Shown here: positions 16,053 through 24,448 of the stretch, one piece after another | How positions within the stretch are numbered: position 1 is the first letter of the stretch | How the letters are laid out: the number at the start of each line of letters is the position of its first letter | NCBI GenBank assembly: GCA_019119815.1 | Contig: DWWH01000011.1 | Coordinates: 1 to 41,444, forward strand | Source: Candidatus Eisenbergiella intestinipullorum | Lineage (GTDB): Bacteria; Bacillota; Clostridia; Lachnospirales; Lachnospiraceae | Length of the DNA stretch: 41,444 nucleotides | Direction: 5' to 3' | Position numbers and translations under genes: made by a program | The notes under the pieces: generated by a model | Seen by the model: only the letters and a program-made list of their open reading frames with translations | Databases searched by the model: none | Told to the model about the DNA's origin: nothing

Positions 16053-16322
16053 ATATGATTTTCGTCATTTTAAATAATTACTCTCCCTCTATTTTGTATC
16101 AATTCAATAAATAAAGTTAAGATTACCTAAAAATATCAAATCTTATCCATTTTCCATCCGCAAATAAATCAAATTCATATTTTGATATACAAATATTGTA
16201 TTTGTTATTCAGAAAAAAATATTATGTTATTCAAATTTGTATATTATAAATTCAACTTTTTTGAAATTTCTTATTATCCCATTTTCACCCAAAGCACGAG
16301 AAATCCGGCTGCGCATATCACA
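16053..16322. other. AT-rich gene-free spacer between divergent transcripts
   Basis: About 270 bases of strikingly AT-rich DNA in an otherwise GC-rich window. It contains ATACAA/TTGTAT, an inverted repeat with a 3-base spacer at 16187-16201, and many short A/T tracts. No gene is supported. Confidence 0.6.
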
Positions 16323-16352
16323 TTGAAAAGCTCCGGGCGCCTGTGATACAAT
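16323..16352 (+). promoter_or_regulatory. Promoter of the OGG1-like glycosylase gene
   Basis: TTGAAA, 18 bases, TACAAT on the plus strand, with a leader of about 70 bases. Confidence 0.65.
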
Positions 16353-16428
16353 GGTTGCGCCAAACGCAATCCGGACAGCAGAAAGACAGAGCGGGAAATG
16401 ATTTCCCGCTCTGCGGACAGGGAGCGAT

Positions 16429-17445
16429 ATGTACGAAAGAATTCTGACAGATTTTAATATCAGGACCATTATGGATTCCGGGCAGGTATTCCGCATCCGG
16501 CCCCTCTCCCCGGAAGAGCCGGCGCCGCCTGCCGCTTCAGACAGTGTCCGTTCCGGCTTATCAGGAAGCGCGCTTCCCGCCGCAGCGGACGGCAGCTTTT
16601 CCGCAGACGGGACCTTTCTCGCCGCAGCAGGAGGGCATGCCGTTCTCATCCGGCAGGAAGCGGAACCGACAGGGCGGATGCGGGTATCCTTTTCCTGTAC
16701 GGAGCAGGAATTTAAAGACTTCTGGAATGACTATTTCGACCTGAACCGGGATTATGGAGCGATCCGCCGGTCGGTGGATCCCGATGACGCCTTCCTCACC
16801 TCCGCCGTCCGTTTCGGTTACGGCATCCGGATCCTTCGCCAGGATCTGTGGGAAACCATCATCAGCTTTCTCATTTCCCAGAACAACAATATCACCCGCA
16901 TCCGCAGAAGCCTGGAGGCGCTGTGCGGGCGATTCGGGGAAAAAATTCCCGCAGAAAGGATTTCCGATCCTCTCTTTTCCGGGGAAAACGGTTCCAAAGA
17001 AAAACCCTCCGAAACTGCCGGCAGAGCAAACCGCCTTCCGCCCACGGCATCCCTCTATGCCTTTCCCACGCCGGAGGCCATTCTGGAGGGCGGGCCGGAC
17101 GGCCTTGAGGGCCTCGGGCTCGGCTATCGGGATAAATATATTCTCCGGATGACGCAGCGCTGTGCGGGACATGAAGGCCGTCAATGGCTTGCGTCGCTGC
17201 AAAAGAGCTCCTATGCGGACGCCGCGGCACTCCTGCAGAAGGAATATGGCATCGGAAAAAAAGTCTCGGACTGTATCTGTCTGTTTGCCCTGCATCATGT
17301 GGACGCTTTCCCCATTGACACCCACATGAAACAGATCCTCGCCGCCTTCTATCCGGACGGCTTTCCTTTTTCCAGATACGAGGGTTATGCCGGAATCCTG
17401 CAGCAGTATATGTTCTACTATAAGCTGACCGGCCAGCCTGTCTGA
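16429..17445 (+). CDS. 8-oxoguanine DNA glycosylase (OGG1-like) / DNA-3-methyladenine glycosylase family
   Basis: A helix-hairpin-helix glycosylase/AP-lyase of base excision repair, 338 residues. The C-terminal hairpin-helix region (about 268-300) matches the OGG1 pattern: catalytic Lys278 in GIGKKVSDCICL and catalytic Asp297 in FPIDTHM. The upstream LISQNNNITRIRR segment is also OGG-like. By family knowledge it excises oxidised guanine opposite C. Two low-complexity insertions, rich in Ala/Ser/Pro (about 28-66) and Gly/Ser/Lys/Glu (about 181-205), interrupt the usual fold. GGGAG precedes the ATG. The AlkD-like gene is convergent with it. Confidence 0.87.
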   Translation: MYERILTDFNIRTIMDSGQVFRIRPLSPEEPAPPAASDSVRSGLSGSALPAAADGSFSADGTFLAAAGGHAVLIRQEAEPTGRMRVSFSCTEQEFKDFWNDYFDLNRDYGAIRRSVDPDDAFLTSAVRFGYGIRILRQDLWETIISFLISQNNNITRIRRSLEALCGRFGEKIPAERISDPLFSGENGSKEKPSETAGRANRLPPTASLYAFPTPEAILEGGPDGLEGLGLGYRDKYILRMTQRCAGHEGRQWLASLQKSSYADAAALLQKEYGIGKKVSDCICLFALHHVDAFPIDTHMKQILAAFYPDGFPFSRYEGYAGILQQYMFYYKLTGQPV

Positions 17446-17458
17446 CAGGCTGCCGGTC
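17427..17458 (+). terminator. Hairpin over the glycosylase stop codon
   Basis: GACCGG-CAGCCTGT pairs with ACAGGCTG-CCGGTC with one bulged base. The T run is poor, so it may be a weak terminator or an mRNA-end stabiliser. Confidence 0.5.
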
Positions 17459-17509
17459 TGTCCGCATCAGAAGAGATGCCTGTTTCTTCCGTTTTTTCCT
17501 TCTGAGCGC

Positions 17510-18232
17510 TCAGCGCTTCAGCGAACGCAGATGCTCTTTCCTCTGCGCATCCACGCAGCGGGACTCGATCGTTTTCTGAATGGCCCGGTTGCAGGTAAAA
17601 TCATCCAGCGCACAGGCTGCCAGATAGGCTTCCGTTTTCCGGGGGAAGCGCACATAACACATGGACACCGCCCAGGCCACAGCCATTTTCGCATAATAAC
17701 CCGGATGCCGGACACTGTCGTATGCAGAATACAGTTTTTCAATATATTTTTCATCGATAAAATAGTCCAGCGACATGACTGCTGCGAAGCGGACGGAAAA
17801 TTCCCGCTCCGATTGAAAATACGGCTGAATGAACTTCCATATCTCCTGCGGATACTCTTTCGCGATCTTCAGCGTACTGCAGAAGCTGTCACAGACCGAC
17901 CAGTTGTCGATCAGCGGGAGAAATGCTTCCGTTTCCGAAAGGATCTCAGAAAGCTCCGCCTTTCCCAGACTGTGCGCGTATCCGATCACAAATCCCTTCA
18001 GCATGATCTCTTCAAAAAAGGCCTCTTCTTTCTTCTGTGCCAGGCTGTCCGCACAGCCTTTCCAGTCTTCTGCGGCAAGCTGCTTTGCCAGCTTCCGCAG
18101 CTTCGGGAGCCGCACGCCCAGAATGTTGCCTGTGCCCGGAAGCAGAGAAGCGGAAAAAACCTGATATTCCGGCTCTGCCAGCGCACGAAGCCGTTTTCTG
18201 ATCTCATCTGTCTTTTCGGAAGAACGCCGCAT
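17510..18232 (-). CDS. DNA alkylation repair protein (AlkD family)
   Basis: A HEAT-like helical repeat protein of 240 residues, the usual size of AlkD-type glycosylases that release alkylated purines. Conserved features are LPKLRKLAK near the N-terminus, DNWSVCDSF (Trp and Asp of the active cleft), VRFAAVMSLDYF with its Arg, and YYAKMAVAWAVSMCYVRFP, a family hallmark. I chose the ATG at 18232, after GGAGGAAGGG, which overlaps the end of the gamma-carbonic anhydrase gene by 29 bases, so translation is probably coupled. It may alternatively bind DNA without glycosylase activity, as some AlkD relatives do. Confidence 0.88.
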   Translation of the reverse strand: MRRSSEKTDEIRKRLRALAEPEYQVFSASLLPGTGNILGVRLPKLRKLAKQLAAEDWKGCADSLAQKKEEAFFEEIMLKGFVIGYAHSLGKAELSEILSETEAFLPLIDNWSVCDSFCSTLKIAKEYPQEIWKFIQPYFQSEREFSVRFAAVMSLDYFIDEKYIEKLYSAYDSVRHPGYYAKMAVAWAVSMCYVRFPRKTEAYLAACALDDFTCNRAIQKTIESRCVDAQRKEHLRSLKR

Positions 18233-18755
18233 ATTTTTTCCCTTCCTCCACATAATGACGGGCATTTTTCAGATTAGCCGCTTTTTCCACTTCCGAGACC
18301 GGCCGGCGTACGGTGGCCGGGCTCCCCATCAGGACAGAGCCGTCCGGGACCGCTGTTCTCCCCGTGACCAGCGCTCCCGCTCCGATGACGCAGTCCGAGC
18401 CGATCACCGCTCCGTTTAAGATAACGGCCCCCATACCGATCAGGGTCCGGTCCCCGATGGTGCAGCCATGCACCACCGCTCCGTGTCCGATGGTCACATC
18501 CTCACCGATGGCGGCAGGGAAGCCCTCATCCACGTGTATCACTGCATTATCCTGAATATTGCTCCCCCTCCCGATCGTGACGGCCGCATCGTCTGCGCGC
18601 ACCACGGCATGAAACCAGAAGCTGGTGTCCTCTCCCGCCGTAATGTCCCCGTACAGATCCGCATCCGGCGCGACAAAGGCTGCTTTGAACCGGATCTCTT
18701 CTTTTCTGTCCGTCAGTCTGCCGGCATCACGACCTGCTGCATTGATATTTTCCAT
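18204..18755 (-). CDS. Gamma-carbonic anhydrase family protein
   Basis: A left-handed beta-helix protein of 183 residues made of hexapeptide repeats. The three metal-binding histidines of gamma-carbonic anhydrases are present: His74 (VIHVDEG) and His91 and His96 (GHGAVVHGC). The residues needed for fast CO2 hydration in Methanosarcina Cam cannot be confirmed, and many bacterial relatives are of uncertain activity. The frame is open further upstream, but the ATG at 18755 follows a strong GGAGGGGAG site. A promoter lies at 18804-18832. It leads the AlkD-like gene, a pairing that has no clear functional logic. Confidence 0.9.
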   Translation of the reverse strand: MENINAAGRDAGRLTDRKEEIRFKAAFVAPDADLYGDITAGEDTSFWFHAVVRADDAAVTIGRGSNIQDNAVIHVDEGFPAAIGEDVTIGHGAVVHGCTIGDRTLIGMGAVILNGAVIGSDCVIGAGALVTGRTAVPDGSVLMGSPATVRRPVSEVEKAANLKNARHYVEEGKKYAAFFRKDR

Positions 18756-18803
18756 GATCTTCTCCCCTCCAGGCGTTTTCTGCATATGAAAGCTGTCTGT
18801 TCT

Positions 18804-18832
18804 ATCATAGCAGTTGATCTTTCGGAGGGCAA
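18804..18832 (-). promoter_or_regulatory. Promoter of the gamma-carbonic anhydrase/AlkD unit
   Basis: TTGCCC, 17 bases, TATGAT on the minus strand, about 50 bp before the start codon. Confidence 0.7.
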
Positions 18833-18935
18833 TCCCTATCCTTTTCCGAAACCTGTCCGCCATAATTAGAGGGCAGTGTTCCTGTTTATTTTAGAAAGAG
18901 GAAGGCCGTGGAAAACTTCCTGAAAATGCCAAGCC

Positions 18936-18980
18936 GGCCGGATACCGTTACATCTCTGCCGAAGGCTGAGCCGTAACCGG
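18936..18980 (-). repeat. Partial copy (C) of the MITE-like repeat
   Basis: GGCCGGAT, CCGTTACA and TCTGCCGAAGGCTGAG occur in the same order and spacing as at the end of copy B (41418-41444), followed by a terminal-repeat remnant CCGTAACCGG. Only about 45 bases of one end are present. It abuts the MATE promoter. Confidence 0.7.
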
Positions 18981-19006
18981 TTCCCCGAAAGAAACGTATA
19001 AAAACA

Positions 19007-19035
19007 TTGACTTTCTTCCGCCCTGTTGTTATACT
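19007..19035 (+). promoter_or_regulatory. Promoter of the MATE transporter leader
   Basis: TTGACT, 17 bases, TATACT on the plus strand. The start site would be near 19042, leaving a leader of about 148 bases before the ATG. Confidence 0.82.
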
Positions 19036-19050
19036 GTCATCGTTTTCAAT

Positions 19051-19157
19051 CGCTGCTGACGCTTCGTCACCGGATGAAGCGGAACTGAGGCATCCGGAAA
19101 TTGACCGCAGGTGTAGCGCGCTTTGCGCTATAAGGTCAGTTTCATGGGTGCCTTTTT
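19051..19157 (+). promoter_or_regulatory. Probable riboswitch with terminator/antiterminator (guanidine-IV candidate)
   Basis: The leader can adopt two exclusive structures. CCGGATG (19070-19076) pairs with CATCCGG (19091-19097). Alternatively GGCATCC (19089-19095) pairs with GGGTGCC (19146-19152), which is followed by TTTTT, making a terminator. Within the terminator lies a two-part stem, TGACC/GGTCA and TAGCGC/GCGCTA. A small hairpin TGACG/CGTCA precedes them. Such an arrangement ahead of a MATE gene fits the guanidine-IV (mepA) class of Clostridia, which are transcriptional ON switches. The mutually exclusive pairing is visible; the ligand is inference. Confidence 0.65.
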
Positions 19158-19189
19158 AAGCGGCAGATGGCTCGGAAAGGAACAGTTCT

Positions 19190-20590
19190 ATGATTTGCAA
19201 AAGACAGAAACCTGCAAAGGGCGGCAACGGACAGAGCAGCATTGCGCTCAGTCTCATTTCCTTCAGCATCCCGCTGATCTTAAGCGGCATCCTCCAGCAG
19301 CTTTATAACTGGGTGGACGCGTTTGTGGTCGGAAATATAAACGGAGAGCTGGCTCTGGCCGCCGTTGGCTCCACCGGCAGCATCATCAATTTTTATCTGC
19401 TGGCGCTCACAGGCTTTACCCTCGGGCTGGCCATTCTTTTTGCACAGAAGTTCGGAAGCGGAAGGACAGAGGAGTTGTCCGGGATCCTGTCCACCTTCTC
19501 CATCCTTCTGGGTGCGGTTTTTGCGCTGTTTGCCGGCCTGGGAGCAGCTCTCACCCCGCAGATGCTCCGCCTGATGAACACGACGCCCGATACTTTTGAG
19601 CTGGCTGCGGATTACCTGCGGATCATCTTTCTGGGGATCCCCTTTCTTGCCGTTTATAATGTATATTCCGCCGCGCTGAGGGGGCTGGGAGACAGCCGGG
19701 CTCCTTTTTTCTCCATCCTGCTTTCTTCGGCGGTGAACGTCGTCCTGGACATCTGGCTGGTGGCCGTACTGGACTGGAATGTATCCGGCGCCGCTGTGGC
19801 CACGGCAGTCTCCCAGATCGCAATGACCGTTTTTCTCGTAACCTATGCCTCCGTCAAGTATCCGCTGCTCCGGTTTGGCTCCGTCAGGAAGCTGATCCGG
19901 CGAACTGCGCTGAAAGAAGGCGTCCGGCTCGGCTTTCCTCCCATGATCCAGTCCAGCGTGAACGCTTTCGGAAATCTGATCCTGCAGAACTTCATGAACG
20001 GCTTCGGCAGCCAGACCGTAGCGGCCATCACCACAGCCTACCGGGTGGATACCATCGTCATCCTCCCCATGACCAATCTGGGATCCGGCATATCCACTCT
20101 CGTGGCACAGAGCTGCGGCGCCGGAGATGAAAAGAGAGCGTGCAAAACCTTTCTGGTGGGCACCGGAATGATGGCTGTTGTCTCCCTTCTGCTGACCTGT
20201 CTGGTGATCCCGATGGGCGGCCCTCTAATCGCCCTGTTCGGCGCAAGCGCACAGGTCGTGGAAATCGGGAGGAACTTTTTCCGCGGGCTGGCTGTCTTCT
20301 ATATCGTGCTCGGCCTTTCCACCGCAGTGCGAAGCTTTCTGGAAGGGACGGGCGATGTGCTGTACTCCAGCGTCGCCGGGATCCTGTCCCTGATCGTGCG
20401 CATTCTGGCTTCCTATGCCTTTGCTCACGTTTTCGGGAATATGATCATCGCCTATGCGGAGGCTTTCGCCTGGGGTGTTCTGCTTCTGCTGTATCTGATC
20501 CGTCTCGCGGCAAAATGGCGGAGCCAAAAGCCGCAGGCACCGGACGGGAAAGGGTCTGCGGATGAAACAGGCTCATACGGACATGTCTGA
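19190..20590 (+). CDS. MATE family efflux transporter
   Basis: A twelve-helix transporter of 466 residues, the usual MATE size. The typical LQQLYNWVDAFVVG segment lies near the N-terminus and ALRGLGDSRAPF in the first half. The two halves show the internal similarity of the family. It exports cationic or drug-like compounds using an ion gradient. AAAGGAA stands 6 bases before the ATG. If the leader is a guanidine-IV switch, guanidinium or an amphipathic cation would be a candidate substrate. It is monocistronic and convergent with the AI-2E family gene, only 20 bp away. Confidence 0.93.
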   Translation: MICKRQKPAKGGNGQSSIALSLISFSIPLILSGILQQLYNWVDAFVVGNINGELALAAVGSTGSIINFYLLALTGFTLGLAILFAQKFGSGRTEELSGILSTFSILLGAVFALFAGLGAALTPQMLRLMNTTPDTFELAADYLRIIFLGIPFLAVYNVYSAALRGLGDSRAPFFSILLSSAVNVVLDIWLVAVLDWNVSGAAVATAVSQIAMTVFLVTYASVKYPLLRFGSVRKLIRRTALKEGVRLGFPPMIQSSVNAFGNLILQNFMNGFGSQTVAAITTAYRVDTIVILPMTNLGSGISTLVAQSCGAGDEKRACKTFLVGTGMMAVVSLLLTCLVIPMGGPLIALFGASAQVVEIGRNFFRGLAVFYIVLGLSTAVRSFLEGTGDVLYSSVAGILSLIVRILASYAFAHVFGNMIIAYAEAFAWGVLLLLYLIRLAAKWRSQKPQAPDGKGSADETGSYGHV

Positions 20591-20610
20591 TCTGCAGGCT
20601 GTCCGGACTC

Positions 20611-21726
20611 TCATCCGGCTTCCTCTTTTGCAGAAGCCGGACCAGGATCCGTTCTTTCTTTTCGGAACAGTTCCATCAGCGCCACTGCCGCAAACGGTCC
20701 CTTCAGGATTCCGGACAGGCCGAACAGCTTCACGCCCGCATAGACAGACAGAAGCATGAAGACCGGATAAATGCCGGTCCGTTTCCCCATCAGCTTCGGT
20801 TCCAGAAGCTCCCGGGCGCCCACACAGGCAAGATAGACCGCCAGGCACCACAGGGCAGTCCCCGGCTTTGCACAGATGAGCTGCCAGAGCGCCGCAGGCA
20901 GCAGGATAATACCGGTACCGATGAAAGGAAGGGCGTCCAGGAGCCCTGCAAAAAAACCCAGGATCAGGGCATTTTCCACCTTTCCCAGCCACAGTCCCGC
21001 ACAGGCGATCCCCATGATCACCAACAGGATGACGGCCTGAGCTTTCACATATTCCGCCGCCAGGTTCAGGATGCGCTCCGCCGTTTCCAGAACAGAAGCG
21101 AACAGCCTGCTTCCCGTTCCTTCCTTTTCCCTCTGTCCAAGGCAGCGCAGCAGCCGGTCATAATCCCGGCATAAAAGAAGGGATGCGATGAAGCCCACAC
21201 CGAGAAAGGCCGCTGCGGAAAGCAGCTTTTTTCCATACCACCAGGATTCCTTCATCAGTCCCGGGACCAGTTCCACCCGAAGCTCCTCGATGAAGATTTC
21301 CGCCCGTTCCAGCACCAGCTGCTCCACCTTCCGCGCGTCCAGTCCGAAATGCTCTTCTGCGAACAGACAGCAGTCTCCCAGGAACACCCGGAGCTGCCCG
21401 CCCACGCGTCCGGAAATCCCGTCCCAATTTTCCACCAGCGCCCCTGCCTGAGCGGCCGCATACTGAAGCAGCACAGCAAGCAGTCCCAGGACTGCGGCAG
21501 CCGCCAGGATCAGCACCAGCGCCAGAAGGACCTCCTTTTTGATATGCGTGCGCTTCCTGACCCGGTCCAGCCAGGGATTCAGCACATGTACGATGCAAAA
21601 AGCGAGCAGGAACGGCGAAACCAGGGGAAACAGATACCGAAACCCCACATATACGCCAATTCCTGCCGCGCAGAAATACCCTATTTTTTTCCCATCTTCC
21701 TTCCAGACGTTTCTCATACCGGCCAC
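20611..21726 (-). CDS. AI-2E family transporter (PF01594, YtvI-like)
   Basis: An integral membrane protein of 371 residues with about eight helices. The family signature is clear in its C-terminal part: ALPFIGTGIILLPAALW, then ARELLEPKLMGKRTGIYPVFMLLSVYAGVKLFG. Despite the family name most members do not move AI-2; related Bacillus proteins are linked to sporulation (YtvI) or ion export. It is the last gene of the minus-strand run starting with the MFS gene, 54 bp after the O-antigen-ligase-like gene. Confidence 0.88.
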   Translation of the reverse strand: MAGMRNVWKEDGKKIGYFCAAGIGVYVGFRYLFPLVSPFLLAFCIVHVLNPWLDRVRKRTHIKKEVLLALVLILAAAAVLGLLAVLLQYAAAQAGALVENWDGISGRVGGQLRVFLGDCCLFAEEHFGLDARKVEQLVLERAEIFIEELRVELVPGLMKESWWYGKKLLSAAAFLGVGFIASLLLCRDYDRLLRCLGQREKEGTGSRLFASVLETAERILNLAAEYVKAQAVILLVIMGIACAGLWLGKVENALILGFFAGLLDALPFIGTGIILLPAALWQLICAKPGTALWCLAVYLACVGARELLEPKLMGKRTGIYPVFMLLSVYAGVKLFGLSGILKGPFAAVALMELFRKERTDPGPASAKEEAG

Positions 21727-21780
21727 CCGCTTCCTGATACCTGCTTCCTTCAGGATTAGTGTGGATGAACGGCGGCAAAA

Positions 21781-23541
21781 CTACTCTGGTATTTCCTGGC
21801 TGTGCCCCTGTGCCTGACGCGCCAGCCGTTCCGCCAGCCCCAGGATCAGGAACAGAAACGGCGTACAGCAGACCTGCTGATAGCAGAAAAAGTTATGTGC
21901 CGCATAGGAACAGACGGTCAGAAGTCCCATGAGCACCTCCGGATGTTCTTTTCCGATCCGGTAAAAGCGTTTCGCACCGGCCCCCAGCAGGAACAGGAAG
22001 GATAACAGTCCCCCGGCTCCGATGCAGATCAGCAGATTCAGGAATTCATTGTGTGCATTTGTCAGAATATCCGGCTTCCAGTAGTCGTTCAGGAGCCGGG
22101 CATATTCCGGTACACTGTAGCTGTAGGCCATAAAGCAGTCCGGTCCCGTTCCGATGAGCTGATGCACAAGCGGCAGGCCGGCGAAGATCCTGACGGCCAT
22201 TTTCCAGTTAAAGCCGCGGTCGCTCCCCCATTTGTCATTAAAAAGCAGATACTGGCTGCTGCTGGATATACCGAACCATTTCTCCAAAAGTCCGGTGGTG
22301 TTCAGAACGATCGCTCCGACCATCACCGCCGTCAGAAGCACGGCCAGAACGCATGCCAGCCGGAACAGTCTGCGTCCCGTTTTTTCCCAGCTCTGTTCGA
22401 GCCTCTCCCCTTCCCTTTCCTCGAAATACAGGAGCAGGATGTAGAATGCCGCGCCGAAAAGCAGCATGGCCCAACTGAGCCATCCCCTGGAAAAGGCCTC
22501 CGAAAGCCTTCCCAGCCGCACCGCCTGCTCCGGAAAGCCGCGCTGCAGAAAGCCTGTGGCCTTGAAAGTGGCGGCGCAGAGAATCACCACCTCAAGAAAC
22601 CGTTCCATCCGTTTTGGCGAAACGAAAGAAGCAAGGAGCAGTCCGAACAGCAGAGCCGCCAGCGCGGCGAAAGCGCTGTCGCTGTTCTGCGTCACCAGAG
22701 TCATAAAGCCCAGCATACAGTAGATGCCGCAGATCACCCGGGTCCTTCTTCGCTCCGACGCATAGAACAGACACAGACCGATGGGCAGGACCGTACAGAC
22801 AAAGCTGGAGTACCAGGTGGCCTGTCCGATGGTGGACAGAAAACGGAGCCTCGTGCCGCTGTCCAGTCCCTGATAAAAGCCGAAGGGGTCAATGGAAAAC
22901 CGGTGCAGGATCCCGATCAGAAAGGCCGCCCCGGAACCCAGCATGGCTCCCGCTTCGACCAGTCTGAGGCGGCGCATGGGAAAAAAGCGGGAGATCAGAA
23001 AATAGGCGGCAGCCAGAAAAAGCTGAGTGCGAAGTCCCATGTTCCATCCCCCCACTCCTTCCCAGGCATCCTTCTTAAAATCGCTTCCAAGAAAAGAAAG
23101 TACATTGAAAAGAAGGTAGAAAAGCACGCCCGCATCCAGCCAGGAAAAGCCCGACGCCGCAAAGAACGTTTTTTTATCCGTCAGTCTGCGCGTTTTTTTG
23201 CCGAACAGCACCAGAACAACATAGCCAAGCCCCAGCAGCGCTCCGGGCAGCAGAAACAGAACGGAGGCTCCGGAAAAAAAGGAAAATTTGTAAGCGCCGA
23301 TGTCCTGATACCGGTCTACCACATAGACCGGAAAAACGGTGAGCATCAGGAAAGTCCAGCAGGCCGTCAGGAATTCCAGGCAGTCCTTTCCGTTTCCCAG
23401 GAACCAGTCCAGTCCCTTTTCCTGATCCCGTCCCGCTTTCTGCTCCTCTCCTTCTGTCCGCGCTCCATTTCTTCTCACGCTTTCTTCCTCCTGTCCTTTC
23501 CGCTTCTCTCTTTCTTTGCCGGCCATCTCTTCCCCCGTCAT
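21781..23541 (-). CDS. O-antigen ligase family (Wzy_C-like) membrane protein
   Basis: The 586-residue protein has a highly charged N-terminal 43 residues, then about ten to twelve membrane helices. The C-terminal half contains the region typical of O-antigen ligase/polymerase proteins: a large loop with GTGPDCF and then TNAHNEFLNLLICIGAGG. In Gram-positives such proteins may polymerise or attach surface glycans. No glycosyltransferase genes stand nearby, so the substrate is unknown. Two starts are possible (23541, and 23526 after GGGGGAAG). It lies 19 bp after the pseudouridine synthase gene. Confidence 0.78.
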   Translation of the reverse strand: MTGEEMAGKEREKRKGQEEESVRRNGARTEGEEQKAGRDQEKGLDWFLGNGKDCLEFLTACWTFLMLTVFPVYVVDRYQDIGAYKFSFFSGASVLFLLPGALLGLGYVVLVLFGKKTRRLTDKKTFFAASGFSWLDAGVLFYLLFNVLSFLGSDFKKDAWEGVGGWNMGLRTQLFLAAAYFLISRFFPMRRLRLVEAGAMLGSGAAFLIGILHRFSIDPFGFYQGLDSGTRLRFLSTIGQATWYSSFVCTVLPIGLCLFYASERRRTRVICGIYCMLGFMTLVTQNSDSAFAALAALLFGLLLASFVSPKRMERFLEVVILCAATFKATGFLQRGFPEQAVRLGRLSEAFSRGWLSWAMLLFGAAFYILLLYFEEREGERLEQSWEKTGRRLFRLACVLAVLLTAVMVGAIVLNTTGLLEKWFGISSSSQYLLFNDKWGSDRGFNWKMAVRIFAGLPLVHQLIGTGPDCFMAYSYSVPEYARLLNDYWKPDILTNAHNEFLNLLICIGAGGLLSFLFLLGAGAKRFYRIGKEHPEVLMGLLTVCSYAAHNFFCYQQVCCTPFLFLILGLAERLARQAQGHSQEIPE

Positions 23542-23560
23542 CCTTTTTGCCTCTCTTCCC

Positions 23561-24367
23561 TCATTCTCCGGGATGTTCCCGCTTCAGGGCCGCTTCCCAT
23601 GGATATGACGCAATCTCGAATTCCATCCGTTTTCCCGTAACCGGGTGAAAAAAGCAAAGCCGGCAGGCACACAGACAGAGCGAACGGATCCCCAGACGTG
23701 CGGCATATTCCAGGCTCTCTGCGCTTCCGTAACGGGTATCGCCCAAAATGGGAAGCCCCGCGTGGGAGAGCTGGACCCGGATCTGATGATGCCTTCCCGT
23801 ATCCAGGCGGACGGCGAGGCAGGCATGGCCTCCAGAAGAGGTATGCACCGCCGGCCCCGCGGCATGGCAGAACAGGCGCGCCCGCTTCGCTCCGGGCGTT
23901 TCCGGCGCGACCACGCGGGACAGGTTCTGTCCCGGTTCCTTTTTCAAAAAGTCGGTCAGCTCCCGCTCCTTTTTCTCTTCCGGCAGCAGAGCCCTTTCGC
24001 TCACGTAGACCAGCGCACGGTATTCCTTTTCCATCTGTTTTGGAGAAACCCTCTTCTTTCCCCCGCCCGTTCCCTTCTCCGGAACGTCCTGCATTCCGGA
24101 AGCCTGACGGGAGAGCGCCGCGGCGGCTTCCGGCGTCTTTGCGAACACCAGGATGCCGGAAACGGGCTGATCCAGCCTGTGGACCACCCCCAGATAGGGC
24201 GCCCTGCGGCCGCCCGCTCCCTTTTTTCCCTTTTCCGAAGCTGCCAGATAATTTTTCAGCTCGCTTACCATATCCGCTTCTCCCGGTCTTGCGCTCTGTA
24301 CCGCCAGCCCCGCCGGTTTCAGACAGACCAGAAGCTGTCCGTCCTCCGCCAGTATCTGTGTCCTCAT
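23561..24367 (-). CDS. RluA family pseudouridine synthase
   Basis: It converts uridine to pseudouridine in rRNA or tRNA. The catalytic motif HRLDQPVSG, with the nucleophilic Asp, is intact, and the RLDTGRHHQIRVQLSHAGLPILGD segment matches RluA proteins. There is no N-terminal S4 domain, as in RluA and not RluC/RluD, and the central part has an insert rich in Gly and Lys. I chose the ATG at 24367 after GAGGAAGGG, giving 268 residues. The precise target uridine cannot be told. Confidence 0.9.
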   Translation of the reverse strand: MRTQILAEDGQLLVCLKPAGLAVQSARPGEADMVSELKNYLAASEKGKKGAGGRRAPYLGVVHRLDQPVSGILVFAKTPEAAAALSRQASGMQDVPEKGTGGGKKRVSPKQMEKEYRALVYVSERALLPEEKKERELTDFLKKEPGQNLSRVVAPETPGAKRARLFCHAAGPAVHTSSGGHACLAVRLDTGRHHQIRVQLSHAGLPILGDTRYGSAESLEYAARLGIRSLCLCACRLCFFHPVTGKRMEFEIASYPWEAALKREHPGE

Positions 24368-24448
24368 CGCTTTTCCCTTCCTCTCCTCCGCTCTTTCCGG
24401 ATCCGTCCTTTTCTGCCCGCCTCTCATTTTCCTCACGGGCCCTGCTTT

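Noticed and set aside
16227..16649. Minus-strand open frame opposite the glycosylase start
   Set aside because: It mixes AT-rich spacer with the antisense of the glycosylase N-terminus and shows no domain.
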